A stretch of 64,000 nt of DNA. It comes from JANQPC01 sp039208375. Lineage in GTDB: Bacteria; Pseudomonadota; Alphaproteobacteria; Rhodobacterales; Rhodobacteraceae. Positions 25,638 through 33,897 of the stretch are shown piece after piece. How positions within the stretch are numbered: the first letter of the stretch is position 1; each line of letters starts with the position of its first letter. The position numbers were made by a program, and so were the translations under genes. The stretch is from positions 1 to 64,000 of the forward strand of contig JBCCRC010000006.1 in the NCBI GenBank assembly GCA_039208375.1, in the 5' to 3' direction. Below the pieces are notes generated by a model, which was given only the letters and a program-made list of their open reading frames with translations, was not told where the DNA came from and did not search any database.

Positions 25638-26465
25638 ATGAAACCCTGCATCATTTGCGTCGCAATCACCGGATCGGTACCGAAGAAGGCCGATAATCCG
25701 GCGGTTCCGATTACCGTGGCCGAACAGGTCGAGAGCACGCACGCCGCCTTCGAGGCGGGCGCGGCCATCGCCCACTGCCACGTACGCAACGATGATGAGA
25801 GCCCCACGAGCGATCCCGAGCGCTTTGCCGCGCTGAAGGAAGGTATTGAACGCCACTGCCCGGGCATGATCGTGCAGCTTTCCACCGGCGGGCGTTCCGG
25901 CGCGGGGCAAGAGCGAGGTAGCATGCTGCCGCTTCGGCCCGATATGGCGTCACTTTCGGTAGGATCGAACAACTTTCCCACCCGCGTCTACGAAAATCCT
26001 CCCGATCTGGTGGCATGGCTCGCCGGCGAGATGCGCGCCCATGGCGTTGTGCCAGAAATCGAGGCGTTCGATCTCAGCCACATCCATCAGGCCGTCGCAA
26101 TGCACGGGAAGGCCCTGCTGCCGGGCAAACTCTATGTGCAGTTCGTCATGGGGGTGAAAAATGCAATGCCGGTCGACCGCGATGTGTTCGACTACTACGT
26201 GCGAACCATGGCGCGGCTGGCACCCGAGGCGGAATGGTGCGCGGCGGGCATTGGTGCGGGGCAGATCGTGGTCAACGAATGGGCCATCGCGGCAGGCGGG
26301 CACACGCGCACGGGGTTGGAAGACAATGTGCGGCTTGACCGCGACACGCTCGCGCCGTCCAACGCAGCGCTCGTGGCGCGCACGGTTGCGCTATGTGAAA
26401 AATACGAACGCCCGGTGGCGACATGGCGCGAAGCGCGGGACATCCTTGGGCTGCGCGCCGCGTAA
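25638..26465 (+). CDS. Beta-keto acid cleavage enzyme (BKACE, DUF849 family)
   Basis: This 275-residue TIM-barrel enzyme belongs to the family that condenses a beta-keto acid with acetyl-CoA to give acetoacetate and a shortened CoA ester. The zinc-binding HCHVRNDD (with HxH) lies near residue 42, STGGRSGAGQERGSM contributes to CoA/substrate binding, and a conserved GLEDNVRL lies near the C-terminus. The start at 25638 aligns with the family; longer reading adds unrelated sequence. Members act on different keto acids. Position next to pobA makes beta-ketoadipate a reasonable but untested substrate. Confidence 0.85.
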   Translation: MKPCIICVAITGSVPKKADNPAVPITVAEQVESTHAAFEAGAAIAHCHVRNDDESPTSDPERFAALKEGIERHCPGMIVQLSTGGRSGAGQERGSMLPLRPDMASLSVGSNNFPTRVYENPPDLVAWLAGEMRAHGVVPEIEAFDLSHIHQAVAMHGKALLPGKLYVQFVMGVKNAMPVDRDVFDYYVRTMARLAPEAEWCAAGIGAGQIVVNEWAIAAGGHTRTGLEDNVRLDRDTLAPSNAALVARTVALCEKYERPVATWREARDILGLRAA

Positions 26466-26687
26466 GGCGGTAGGACCGCTTCAAAGGCTGTTTTGAGCGT
26501 CACGTACGACAGGCGAACGCTGGCCCGTTGTGAAACGCAGCAGCGGCCCTTTGCCCGCATGCCTACCCTGCCTTCACCCACGGCGCGGCACATCAGCCAA
26601 AGCGCTGTGCGCTATGGGCAGCGCTCTCGCGGCAGTCTGCGGCGCTATTGAGGCGCGGGGAGCGGGCTTACTGGGGGCAATCCCAGA
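26466..26687. other. Convergent non-coding gap
   Basis: The 222-bp gap between the BKACE stop and the stop of the minus-strand Tad-like gene holds no supported gene. A short stem GCGGT/ACCGC (26467-26479) directly after the BKACE stop could be a weak terminator. I see nothing else in it. Confidence 0.4.
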
Positions 26688-27308
26688 TCAATCCGCCGGG
26701 CTTGTCCCGTCATCGCCCGACCCTCCGAGCGAGTCATCGGGGTTGGCACCCGTGAAGATCACCTGCGGCGCTGTGCGCGGCGTGGTGTACACCATGTAGC
26801 TCATCGTCATCTCGTCCAGCGTAGGCGAGAAGAGGCTGAAGCTCAGCGGCGGCTCCCAGAACATCTCGGTTTCCACCACGATTAGGGAGTCGCCTGAATT
26901 CAGCATCGGCGTGTCATTGGCGAGGGGCGCGAGAGAGGTATGCTCTTGCATATTGCCCGTCGCGCGGGACCAACCGAATTCCTTCACGATGGGCGCGTTC
27001 TCATCGGCCTGGGTGTATTCCAGCACGGTGACCCGAAGATCCTTTGCGGAGGTGTTCTTGATCAAGAAATCATAGATCTTGTCCAACCCGTCGAGATAAT
27101 CCTGATCTAGTGGATCTTCTTCGCGGCTTATGAGGTCTGCTAAAGTGTAGGCGGCCTTCACGTTGTTATTGTGCGTCTTGTAGGCATCCCAGTAGACGAA
27201 CATCGCACCGATCGCCCAAAGCAGCATCGGCAGAACGATGATCGCTTCCACCGAAAGCGCGCCGTCCTGGCTTTTACGGAACGTGGCAAGGCGGTTTTTG
27301 AACAGCAT
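26688..27308 (-). CDS. TadE/TadF-like pilus assembly protein
   Basis: This 206-residue protein has an N-terminal cytoplasmic stub (LFKNRLATFRKSQDGA) followed by the TadE-type start of helix (SVEAIIVLPMLLWAIGAMFV, residues about 20-40). The rest is predicted periplasmic and ends in a Gly/Asp/Ser-rich tail (DDSLGGSGDDGTS). The start at 27308 has GAGGAG upstream. It is third in a minus-strand operon after the vWA protein and another TadE-like protein, 13 bp from the latter. Such minor pilins help Flp-type pilus assembly. The core tad genes (flp, cpaB-F, tadB/C) are not in this window. Confidence 0.75.
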   Translation of the reverse strand: MLFKNRLATFRKSQDGALSVEAIIVLPMLLWAIGAMFVYWDAYKTHNNNVKAAYTLADLISREEDPLDQDYLDGLDKIYDFLIKNTSAKDLRVTVLEYTQADENAPIVKEFGWSRATGNMQEHTSLAPLANDTPMLNSGDSLIVVETEMFWEPPLSFSLFSPTLDEMTMSYMVYTTPRTAPQVIFTGANPDDSLGGSGDDGTSPAD

Positions 27309-27321
27309 GGCGCAGGCTCCT

Positions 27322-27861
27322 CTAGGTCGGCTCATTGACGAAGGCGGCGGTGACGATCAGGGCATAGTTGCCATCGCCGTCGGCCGGCATCCGCATGCCC
27401 CAGCCCGTGGGCGCAAACATCGGTTGGTAAAGCGCACAGACACGGATCAGCATCAGCTGATCGTCTCCACCTTCCGTGAACACCGTTTCATCCAGCGGAT
27501 TGGTGGTGTTCGTCTGGTCGATGCAGCGGCTGTTGAGATCAAGGATGTTCCAGCTCGCCTGGTCCACCGGCTCCATCTGCACCTGCAGGATCTCGTCGCA
27601 ATCCGCCGGGTCAATCAGCATCGCCCCTTCGCAGATCAGATCCTTTGTGTTGTCGTAGCGTGGCGCTGGCACGGTGCCGAGCCGCAGCTCGCGCACCGCC
27701 AGTTCCACACCCCGTTCCAGAAGCACGTTGCGCACCATCATCATGCCCGACTCGTAGGCCACGAAAAGGATCGCGAGGAAGCCAGGGAAAATCAGCACGA
27801 ACTCAACGGTCGAACTGCCCTTCCGATCGCGGCGGAAGCGGGAAAGCAGGTTTCTCAGCAT
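27322..27861 (-). CDS. TadE-like pilus assembly protein
   Basis: This is a 179-residue protein with the TadE domain at its N-terminus: a basic stretch (NLLSRFRRDRKG) followed by SSTVEFVLIFPGFLAILFVA, with the conserved glutamate after the TV. Four cysteines lie in the periplasmic part. ATG 27861 has GAGG at good distance. A GTG at 27873 overlapping the stop of the upstream vWA gene is the alternative. It is translationally close-coupled between the vWA gene and the third Tad-like gene. Predicted bitopic inner-membrane protein. Confidence 0.78.
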   Translation of the reverse strand: MLRNLLSRFRRDRKGSSTVEFVLIFPGFLAILFVAYESGMMMVRNVLLERGVELAVRELRLGTVPAPRYDNTKDLICEGAMLIDPADCDEILQVQMEPVDQASWNILDLNSRCIDQTNTTNPLDETVFTEGGDDQLMLIRVCALYQPMFAPTGWGMRMPADGDGNYALIVTAAFVNEPT

Positions 27862-27869
27862 GCCGGGCC

Positions 27870-29672
27870 TCACTGCGTCAACCGAAGGGCGGTGATAGCA
27901 CCGGCGATCGTGTCAAAGGCCGTCGCCAAGCTTTTATCGTCCGCCGGGAAGTAAAAGGCCTCGTCCTTCGCGCAATCGAGCATTGCGTCCTTGCCTTCCT
28001 GGGGCGCAGAGAAGGCGATCGTGAAGATCGTGATATCCCCGCCCTGCCGGGCCGCAGCGCAGAGCGCGCTCAGCCGGTCATCGGCCTCTGAGGCGGTTGT
28101 CACCGTCACCACACTGTCGCGATACGCGTTGCGGGTATCGTTGTCGTGGCCTTCGAAGAAGAACTTGCCGATATCCTCTTCCGCAAAACGATCGTAGAGC
28201 TGCTGATTGGTCAGCTGCACAGCATCGTCAGGTAGTTCCGACACGCCATACTTCACGCTATCGCTCGTATTGCCCGGCTGGTGCACACGCAGGAAACGTT
28301 CGGCTTCCGGGCGCGTGGGCATCTCAACGTAGTAGGCGTCGTACCATTCCTTGTTCCGGTCGGGATTGCCGTTCTTGTTGGCATCCACGATGTAGCCTGG
28401 CTCGTTATTGTCGCCGGCCTTGGCCGAGAACCACACGCGCGATGGGCCGTTCAAGAACTCAGGCTTGAGGTTCCGCTGCGAGGTATTCTTCCCGTCCGTC
28501 ATCAGAACGATGTACTTTTTGGTTTTGGTCGGATCATAGCCGCCAGGCCGGTTGCGCACATCCTCAGGCAGTTTCTTTTCAGTCACCATGTCGTTCACGA
28601 TCGGACGGAAGGCCGGATCAAGCAGTGCAACGCCCCACTTCATGCCGTTCTCGATAGCCGTGCGGCCGTCGGCACGCAGCGCCATGATGTAGGTATCAAG
28701 CTCCGAGATTTCGGTTTCATGCACGAGGATCTGCGCGCGATCGACATCGCATTCGCGCTGCGGGTTCGTGGGCTTGTTGAAGCTGTTGGTGCCGCGCTTG
28801 AAATGGCCCAGGCGGGTGAGCGGCGTGTTGGGGCCAATGGCGCGCAGGTTAGCGAATTCGAGATCAAGGTCGGTCCACTCAAACGCGTTGTCTTCAAAGC
28901 GGACGCAGCTCGCACTGTTGTGCTCGGTGGGATAGGTGCCAAGCGCGCCCGTATAGGGCTTGATCGGATCAACGGCAGCAACCACGCCGTCCGCGTTGAG
29001 CCGCGCGATCAGGTCGTCACCCACGACGACGGTGTGGTTGTAGGGAATGATCGAGATCGAGGTTTTGCCGACGGTACGCTCTTCGTCGATCACCTTGCGG
29101 AAAAACTTCTTCGCCTCGGTTTTCAGCTTGTCCATCTTCGCCCCGTCCATCGAGCCGGAGATATCAACGATCAGCGAGATCTCGACGTTTTGCGAGCCTT
29201 CAGAGGCCGCTGAAACCGGACGCGTGCGCAGCTTGTCAACACCGGACAGGTGCATGAAGTACGTCTTGAGATCGAGGTTACCCTGCGCCCGTACGGTACG
29301 CGCAACCAGTGTGCCGGGGTTGTTGTTGGCAGGATCAGCGCCAACTACGTCCAGCTGCGGGGTCGTCACATTCACCGTATCGGGGTCGATCCCGGCCTTT
29401 TCGACGAAATCGCGCACCAGAGTAACGGAATCAATGTCCTGCTCCAGATTGGCAGCGGCCAGCACCGCCGAGTCGATCGCGTTTTGCATCTCCATCCGAC
29501 GGGTTTCGAAACGCATAAGGTCCACGGCCATGCCGCCGATCACAAGGATCCCGAGAAACAGGAAGAGTGAAAAGATGAGGAATGCGCCTTCCTCGTCGCG
29601 CCGAAAGGCACGGGCAAGACGGAGCGCGTTCAAAGTGCGAAGGCGACGGGGCGCACGGGTGCAATCAGGCAT
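27870..29672 (-). CDS. TadG-like protein with von Willebrand factor A domain
   Basis: This 600-residue protein has a TadG-type N-terminus (arginine-rich, then RDEEGAFLIFSLFLFLGILV, helix about residues 29-50) and a periplasmic vWA domain. The metal-ion-dependent adhesion site starts at D170 in LIVDISGSM, with YIVLMTDGKNTS further on. GAGGAG lies 7 bp before the ATG. It is first in an operon with two TadE-like genes. TadG-type proteins act in Tad/Flp pilus biogenesis or adhesion. The remaining pilus machinery must be elsewhere in the genome. Confidence 0.85.
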   Translation of the reverse strand: MPDCTRAPRRLRTLNALRLARAFRRDEEGAFLIFSLFLFLGILVIGGMAVDLMRFETRRMEMQNAIDSAVLAAANLEQDIDSVTLVRDFVEKAGIDPDTVNVTTPQLDVVGADPANNNPGTLVARTVRAQGNLDLKTYFMHLSGVDKLRTRPVSAASEGSQNVEISLIVDISGSMDGAKMDKLKTEAKKFFRKVIDEERTVGKTSISIIPYNHTVVVGDDLIARLNADGVVAAVDPIKPYTGALGTYPTEHNSASCVRFEDNAFEWTDLDLEFANLRAIGPNTPLTRLGHFKRGTNSFNKPTNPQRECDVDRAQILVHETEISELDTYIMALRADGRTAIENGMKWGVALLDPAFRPIVNDMVTEKKLPEDVRNRPGGYDPTKTKKYIVLMTDGKNTSQRNLKPEFLNGPSRVWFSAKAGDNNEPGYIVDANKNGNPDRNKEWYDAYYVEMPTRPEAERFLRVHQPGNTSDSVKYGVSELPDDAVQLTNQQLYDRFAEEDIGKFFFEGHDNDTRNAYRDSVVTVTTASEADDRLSALCAAARQGGDITIFTIAFSAPQEGKDAMLDCAKDEAFYFPADDKSLATAFDTIAGAITALRLTQ

Positions 29673-29719
29673 CGAATACTCCTCACCCCAGCCGAACGTG
29701 GCCGGGATTACTCGGGACG

Positions 29720-29749
29720 AAATACAAAAGGGGCCACATCAGCGGCCCC
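29720..29749 (-). terminator. Intrinsic terminator (minus strand) upstream of the Tad operon
   Basis: On the minus strand GGGGCC and GGCCCC flank an 8-base loop and are followed by TTTTGTATTT, a good rho-independent terminator. It would end transcripts from otsBA and the small membrane protein gene. It lies 58 bp upstream of the vWA gene start, so it could also act as a leader attenuator. Apart from this hairpin, the non-coding stretch 29673-29973 shows nothing I can name. Confidence 0.7.
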
Positions 29750-29973
29750 CGTGAAATACCTAACAGATGCTTTCCGCTTTCGGGCAAACTTTCACAAAAA
29801 TGACTTAATCATGGAGCGATTCACGGACAGTAGCGCCGGAGCATGCCGGATCGGCACCTAATCCGGCACAATCGCAACGCAGAATCGCCGATACGCCTGA
29901 ATGAAGGCGGGAATTTCTGCTTGAGATCTGCGGGTTGGCGGGCAGGCTTGAACCTGCCGGGCGCTGGAAAGCG

Positions 29974-30189
29974 CTAGTTGCTGCTTTGGACCGTAATACG
30001 CCGTGGACCTGACACGCGATTTGACCGGTCACCCACCGTCGGCAAGTTGATCACGCGCGGCTTGACGGAGGTTTTGGCCTCCTGAGTTTCTCCAGTGGGC
30101 ATAACCAGAACGGCGCCCAAGGCCAGAACGCACAGCCCTGCAAGGATCATTTTGAGTTTGAAGCCGAAACCGGCCGTTGCATCGCTCAT
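29974..30189 (-). CDS. Small single-pass membrane protein of unknown function
   Basis: This is a 71-residue protein. After about 13 residues (SDATAGFGFKL) comes one membrane helix (MILAGLCVLALGAVLVM, about 14-30), then a polar basic tail ending VSGPRRITVQSSN. The helix and balanced composition argue for a real gene, but the Shine-Dalgarno is weak and I recognise no family. It lies 117 bp downstream of otsA on the same strand and upstream of a terminator, so it may be the last gene of the trehalose transcript. Confidence 0.5.
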   Translation of the reverse strand: MSDATAGFGFKLKMILAGLCVLALGAVLVMPTGETQEAKTSVKPRVINLPTVGDRSNRVSGPRRITVQSSN

Positions 30190-30306
30190 CGAACGGAACC
30201 CGTTGCTCTCACGGGTGCGCCAAGCTCGGCACACACCACACCACTGAGGTCAGCATGCCCGACGAACACGCCGGGATTGGGGAACGATTGTGAAAAAGGC
30301 TTGGCG

Positions 30307-31677
30307 CTACTCCGCCGCGGCGCGGTGCGTCTGCGCAGCAAGTGTGGACAGGAAGCTTTCCGTCCACCATGAGATATCTCGCGCGCGAAGCTCTTCCATC
30401 ATACCGGCATGGCGCGCCTGCCGATCGGCCAACGGCATCTCGAGCGCAGAGGCGATGGCACGGGCCATTTCACCTGTATCGTATGGGTTTACGAGCAAAG
30501 CGCCGCCCATCTGCTCGGCCGCGCCCGCAAAATGCGACAGGATCAGAACGCCCGGATCATCGGGATCCTGCGCGGCGACGAATTCCTTGGCAACAAGGTT
30601 CATCCCGTCGGCCAGCGGCGTGACGAGCGCGGCATCGGCGCGGCGATAGAGGCCCGCGAGCCGTTCACGCTTCACGTTGCGGCGGATGTATCGAATGGGC
30701 GTCCAGTCAAGCTCCGCATAGGCGCCATTCAGCGCCCCTGACGTGGTTTCAAGCTCGGTGCGAATGTCGCGGTAGGCTTCCAGCTCTGCCCGGCTGGGCG
30801 GCGCGATCTGGATAAGCGAGGCGCGCGGCGCATCATCGGGCCGGTCGGCGAGGTAGGCGCCAAACGCCTCAAACCGATTTACAATACCCTTCGAGTAGTC
30901 AAGCCGATCCACCCCAATAAGCAGCTTCTGGTCCGGTGCAAGAGCGAGGCGCTCCGCACCGTCCGACGCTTCGGCCTGGGAAAGAAAGCTGTCCACATCG
31001 ATTCCGATCGGGAAGGCGGCGGCCAGAAAACTACCGTGCGCGGTATGCACCCCGCCCTCAAGATCGAAGATTGCCGCGGGATCGGCGCGGAAGTGTTCCT
31101 GCAGCGCCGAGACGTCGCGTTCGGTTTGCAGGCCCACAAGATCAAACGCCGCCAACCACTCGGGAAATTCATCGCGTTCCGGCAGCGCCGGGATATCGGC
31201 GGCCAGCGGGAACGGCGTGTGCAGGAAGAAACCGATGCGGTTTGCAACACCGAGCGCCCGAAGCTCCCGCGCGACCGGCAGGAAGTGATAATCGTGCACC
31301 CACACCAGATCGCCTGGCGCGATCACACTAGCCAAAAGCCGCGCCACACGTGCATTCACCGCAGCATAGGCTTCCGCAAAGGCCGCATCGAAACCGATCA
31401 GATCGCTCCGCCTATGGAATAGCGGCCAGAGAACGGAGTTAGCGTAGCCGAGATAGAAATTCTCGTGTTCGTCGTGGCTCAAGTCAAAAGCTAGCCGCCG
31501 GTAGGGCCCGCTGCCGATTTCAGTTAGAGCTTCATGGGCGGTCTCTTGCGGCTCGGCAGAAGATCCGATCCAGATCCCCCCCTCGCGCATGAGGCAGTCG
31601 TGAAGCGCCACGACTAGGCCGCCCGCAGGCTCAGCCTCTGTGGGGATCCGGTTTGACAAAACGATCAGGCGGCTCAT
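30307..31677 (-). CDS. otsA: Trehalose-6-phosphate synthase
   Basis: This 456-residue GT20 glycosyltransferase makes trehalose 6-phosphate from UDP-glucose and glucose 6-phosphate. Family landmarks are the start RLIVLSNRIPTEAEPAGGLV, VWVHDYHFLPVARELR, RIGFFLHTPFP, the nucleotide-sugar site GVDRLDYSKGIVNRFEAF, and the C-terminal DGMNLVAKEFVAAQ. It overlaps otsB by 4 bp (ATGA). Trehalose serves as an osmo- and stress protectant. Membership of the otsBA operon is clear. Confidence 0.95.
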   Translation of the reverse strand: MSRLIVLSNRIPTEAEPAGGLVVALHDCLMREGGIWIGSSAEPQETAHEALTEIGSGPYRRLAFDLSHDEHENFYLGYANSVLWPLFHRRSDLIGFDAAFAEAYAAVNARVARLLASVIAPGDLVWVHDYHFLPVARELRALGVANRIGFFLHTPFPLAADIPALPERDEFPEWLAAFDLVGLQTERDVSALQEHFRADPAAIFDLEGGVHTAHGSFLAAAFPIGIDVDSFLSQAEASDGAERLALAPDQKLLIGVDRLDYSKGIVNRFEAFGAYLADRPDDAPRASLIQIAPPSRAELEAYRDIRTELETTSGALNGAYAELDWTPIRYIRRNVKRERLAGLYRRADAALVTPLADGMNLVAKEFVAAQDPDDPGVLILSHFAGAAEQMGGALLVNPYDTGEMARAIASALEMPLADRQARHAGMMEELRARDISWWTESFLSTLAAQTHRAAAE

Positions 31678-32426
31678 CGTACCGCCTCCGCCCAGCCAGA
31701 AAGGAGCGCATGCACATCCGAAGGTGCATCAACGCGGTGCGGCGCACAGGTTTCGCCCGCGCCCACCTTGATCGCGATTCCGTCTGACTGCGTCACCCAC
31801 GCCAGCGCCGGTTCATCGGTTGTGTCATCGCCCAGGTAGATGGGTGTGCGCCCGGCAAAGGGCGCAGCCGCCATGAGGGCCGCAATGGCGTGATCCTTGC
31901 CGATTCCCGGGGGCCGCAGCTCGAACGCGCCCTTAGCGGGATGAAGCTCAAATGCGGGGTGTTCGGCGGCAAAGCGCGCAAGGTCTCTTTCAAGCGTGCC
32001 ATGGAGATGCGGCGCGGCGCGGTAGTGAAGCGAAACTCCGAGCGGCTTCTTCTCCACCAAAAGCCCCGGATCGCGTTCGGCCAGAAAGGCCACGAACGCC
32101 TCAGCCGCGCGCAGATCATCGCTACCCGCAAGCGGGTGCGGCGGGCCGCCGGCACGTTCGGCCCCATGGCTGCCAATGACGGTTCTCGGCACGTCGGGAA
32201 GGTAGCTACGCAAGTCCGTCAGCCCCCGGCCCGTTACAATGGCGGTCGCGCCGTCTGTCACCGCTTCAAGCTCGGCGATAAGGCCCGGCAAGTGGGATGG
32301 CACAGTAATCGCATCGGGCCGCGGCGCGATATCGACAAGAACGCCATCGAAATCGAGAAACAAAGCCGCGTGGGCGAGATCGACAGTGGGTATACGGGCA
32401 ATGAGCGTGGCGGGGGAGCCGGGCAT
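31674..32426 (-). CDS. otsB: Trehalose-6-phosphate phosphatase
   Basis: This 250-residue HAD-type phosphatase completes trehalose synthesis. The nucleophile motif is FLDFDGVLVDIAPRPD (first Asp catalytic). Motif II and the substrate cap include IGSHGAERAGG and KKPLGVSLHYR, and the C-terminal acidic motif is YLGDDTTDEPAL. Its stop overlaps the otsA start. There is no strong Shine-Dalgarno before the ATG at 32426. It is the first gene of the otsBA operon on the minus strand. Confidence 0.93.
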   Translation of the reverse strand: MPGSPATLIARIPTVDLAHAALFLDFDGVLVDIAPRPDAITVPSHLPGLIAELEAVTDGATAIVTGRGLTDLRSYLPDVPRTVIGSHGAERAGGPPHPLAGSDDLRAAEAFVAFLAERDPGLLVEKKPLGVSLHYRAAPHLHGTLERDLARFAAEHPAFELHPAKGAFELRPPGIGKDHAIAALMAAAPFAGRTPIYLGDDTTDEPALAWVTQSDGIAIKVGAGETCAPHRVDAPSDVHALLSGWAEAVR

Positions 32427-32830
32427 AGGATGGGTCTTTGTTTGCGAATGAGTAGAGATATAGAGCGCGGGCGCAGAAAATGAACCATGTCGCCCCGGCG
32501 CATACGTATGAAGTCTCTCGAAATGGTAGGGATGGTAGCAGGGGCGCGTTTTGCTGAGAAATCGGGCGGATTGGGTTTGGCGGGCGCAGGCAATGGCCTG
32601 ATCAGGTGCGCATCGCGATCACCCCCGACTTGCGCGTGACACACGCCGTAGGCGCCGTCCGAGGGTTGGCACGTTCCTGTGGGCCAGCGCCTCGGCAGGT
32701 TCTTTCCGCGCGGTCGAAGTGTGAGCGGGGGCACAATGATCACGTGCAACGCAAAGGCCGTGCGGCGCCACCCCAAGGGGCAGCGCGCGAGCTACGTTGC
32801 CTCGCTCTTCGCTAAGGCCCGCCGGAGCCC
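32427..32830. other. 404-bp gap between otsB and the polysaccharide locus, with a possible gene remnant
   Basis: This contains the otsBA upstream region. At 32737-32830, plus strand, a short coding-like stretch (MITCNAKAVRRHPKGQRASY...) runs into the antisense of the UDP-glucuronate decarboxylase gene. Its RRHPKGQRAS resembles RRHTAGQRAA encoded near 40365 on the other side of the polysaccharide genes. DNA shared includes TGCGGCGCCAC and CAGCGCGC at equal spacing. No intact gene is supported here. Confidence 0.3.
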
Positions 32831-33784
32831 CTACCTCGCCTCCAACAACCCGCGAAAAAACGCAATCGTCGGCTTCAGCCCGTCGGCCAGCGGAACCGTA
32901 GGCGCCCAGCCCAGAAGGTCCTGGGCCATCGAGATGTCGGGACGGCGCTGGCGGGGATCGTTCTCAGGCAGATCCTTGTGAATGAAGCCACCCGTTGCAC
33001 CGGTCTGCGCCACCACCTCTTCAGCCAATGCGCGGATCGTGAATTCCGCCGGGTTGCCGATGTTGATCGGCCCCGTCACGTCATCGGGCGTTTCCATCAG
33101 CCGGATCATGCCCTCGATCATGTCATCGACGTAACAGAAGCTGCGTGTCTGCTCACCGTCACCATAAAGCGTGATCGGCTCGCCCCGAAGCGCCTGCATG
33201 ATGAAATTTGACACCACACGCCCATCTTCGGGGTGCATGCGGGGCCCGTAGGTATTGAAAATCCGCATCACCTTGATGCGCAGCCCATGCTGGCGGTGAT
33301 AGTCGAAGAACAGCGTCTCCGCGCAGCGCTTGCCCTCGTCGTAACACGAACGCGGGCCGATTGGGTTTACGTTGCCCCAGTAGCTCTCGGGCTGGGGGTG
33401 TTCGATCGGATCACCGTACACCTCTGAGGTTGAGGCTTGGAGCACCTTCGCCCCGACGCGCTTGGCGAGCCCCAGCATGTTGATCGCGCCGTGGACGGAG
33501 GTTTTCGTCGTCTGCACCGGATCGTGCTGGTAATGGATCGGCGATGCCGGGCAGGCGAGGTTATAGATCTCGTCCACCTCCACGAAATACGGAAAGGTCA
33601 CGTCGTGGCGCGCCAGCTCGAAGTTCGACTTGCCCAGAAGATGGGCGACGTTGGCTTTGCGGCCAGTGAAGAAGTTATCGACGCAGAGCACGTCGTGGCC
33701 CGCCGCCACCAGCCGGTCGCACAGATGCGAGCCAAGAAAGCCGGCGCCGCCGGTGACGAGGATGCGTTTTGCGGTGAGTGACAA
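32831..33784 (-). CDS. uxs: UDP-glucuronic acid decarboxylase (UDP-xylose synthase)
   Basis: This 317-residue extended SDR enzyme converts UDP-glucuronate to UDP-xylose. The NAD-binding motif is VTGGAGFLGSHLCDRL, and the NLACPASPIHYQ segment is specific to the UXS group. The catalytic Tyr/Lys are in PRSCYDEGKRCAE. Next come RIFNTYGPRMHPEDGRVVSN and YGDGEQTRSFCYVDDMIEG. The start is TTG 33784: an in-frame TAA two codons upstream excludes any longer form. It heads towards otsB on the minus strand and supplies xylose for the neighbouring glycosyltransferase and exporter. Confidence 0.92.
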   Translation of the reverse strand: MSLTAKRILVTGGAGFLGSHLCDRLVAAGHDVLCVDNFFTGRKANVAHLLGKSNFELARHDVTFPYFVEVDEIYNLACPASPIHYQHDPVQTTKTSVHGAINMLGLAKRVGAKVLQASTSEVYGDPIEHPQPESYWGNVNPIGPRSCYDEGKRCAETLFFDYHRQHGLRIKVMRIFNTYGPRMHPEDGRVVSNFIMQALRGEPITLYGDGEQTRSFCYVDDMIEGMIRLMETPDDVTGPINIGNPAEFTIRALAEEVVAQTGATGGFIHKDLPENDPRQRRPDISMAQDLLGWAPTVPLADGLKPTIAFFRGLLEAR

Positions 33785-33897
33785 GGGTTAATGCTCGTGT
33801 TGCCAGTGCGCCGGTTCGGGCCGCCGCATGAGGCCCCTGCCCTAACGACTGGCGCGGCGTTCGGCAATCACCCTGGCCGCAATGTGCCGTCGCCGCG

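Noticed and set aside
32258..32776. Long minus-strand frame across the otsB upstream region
   Set aside because: It overlaps otsB in another frame and its extra part is Pro/Arg-rich without domain features.
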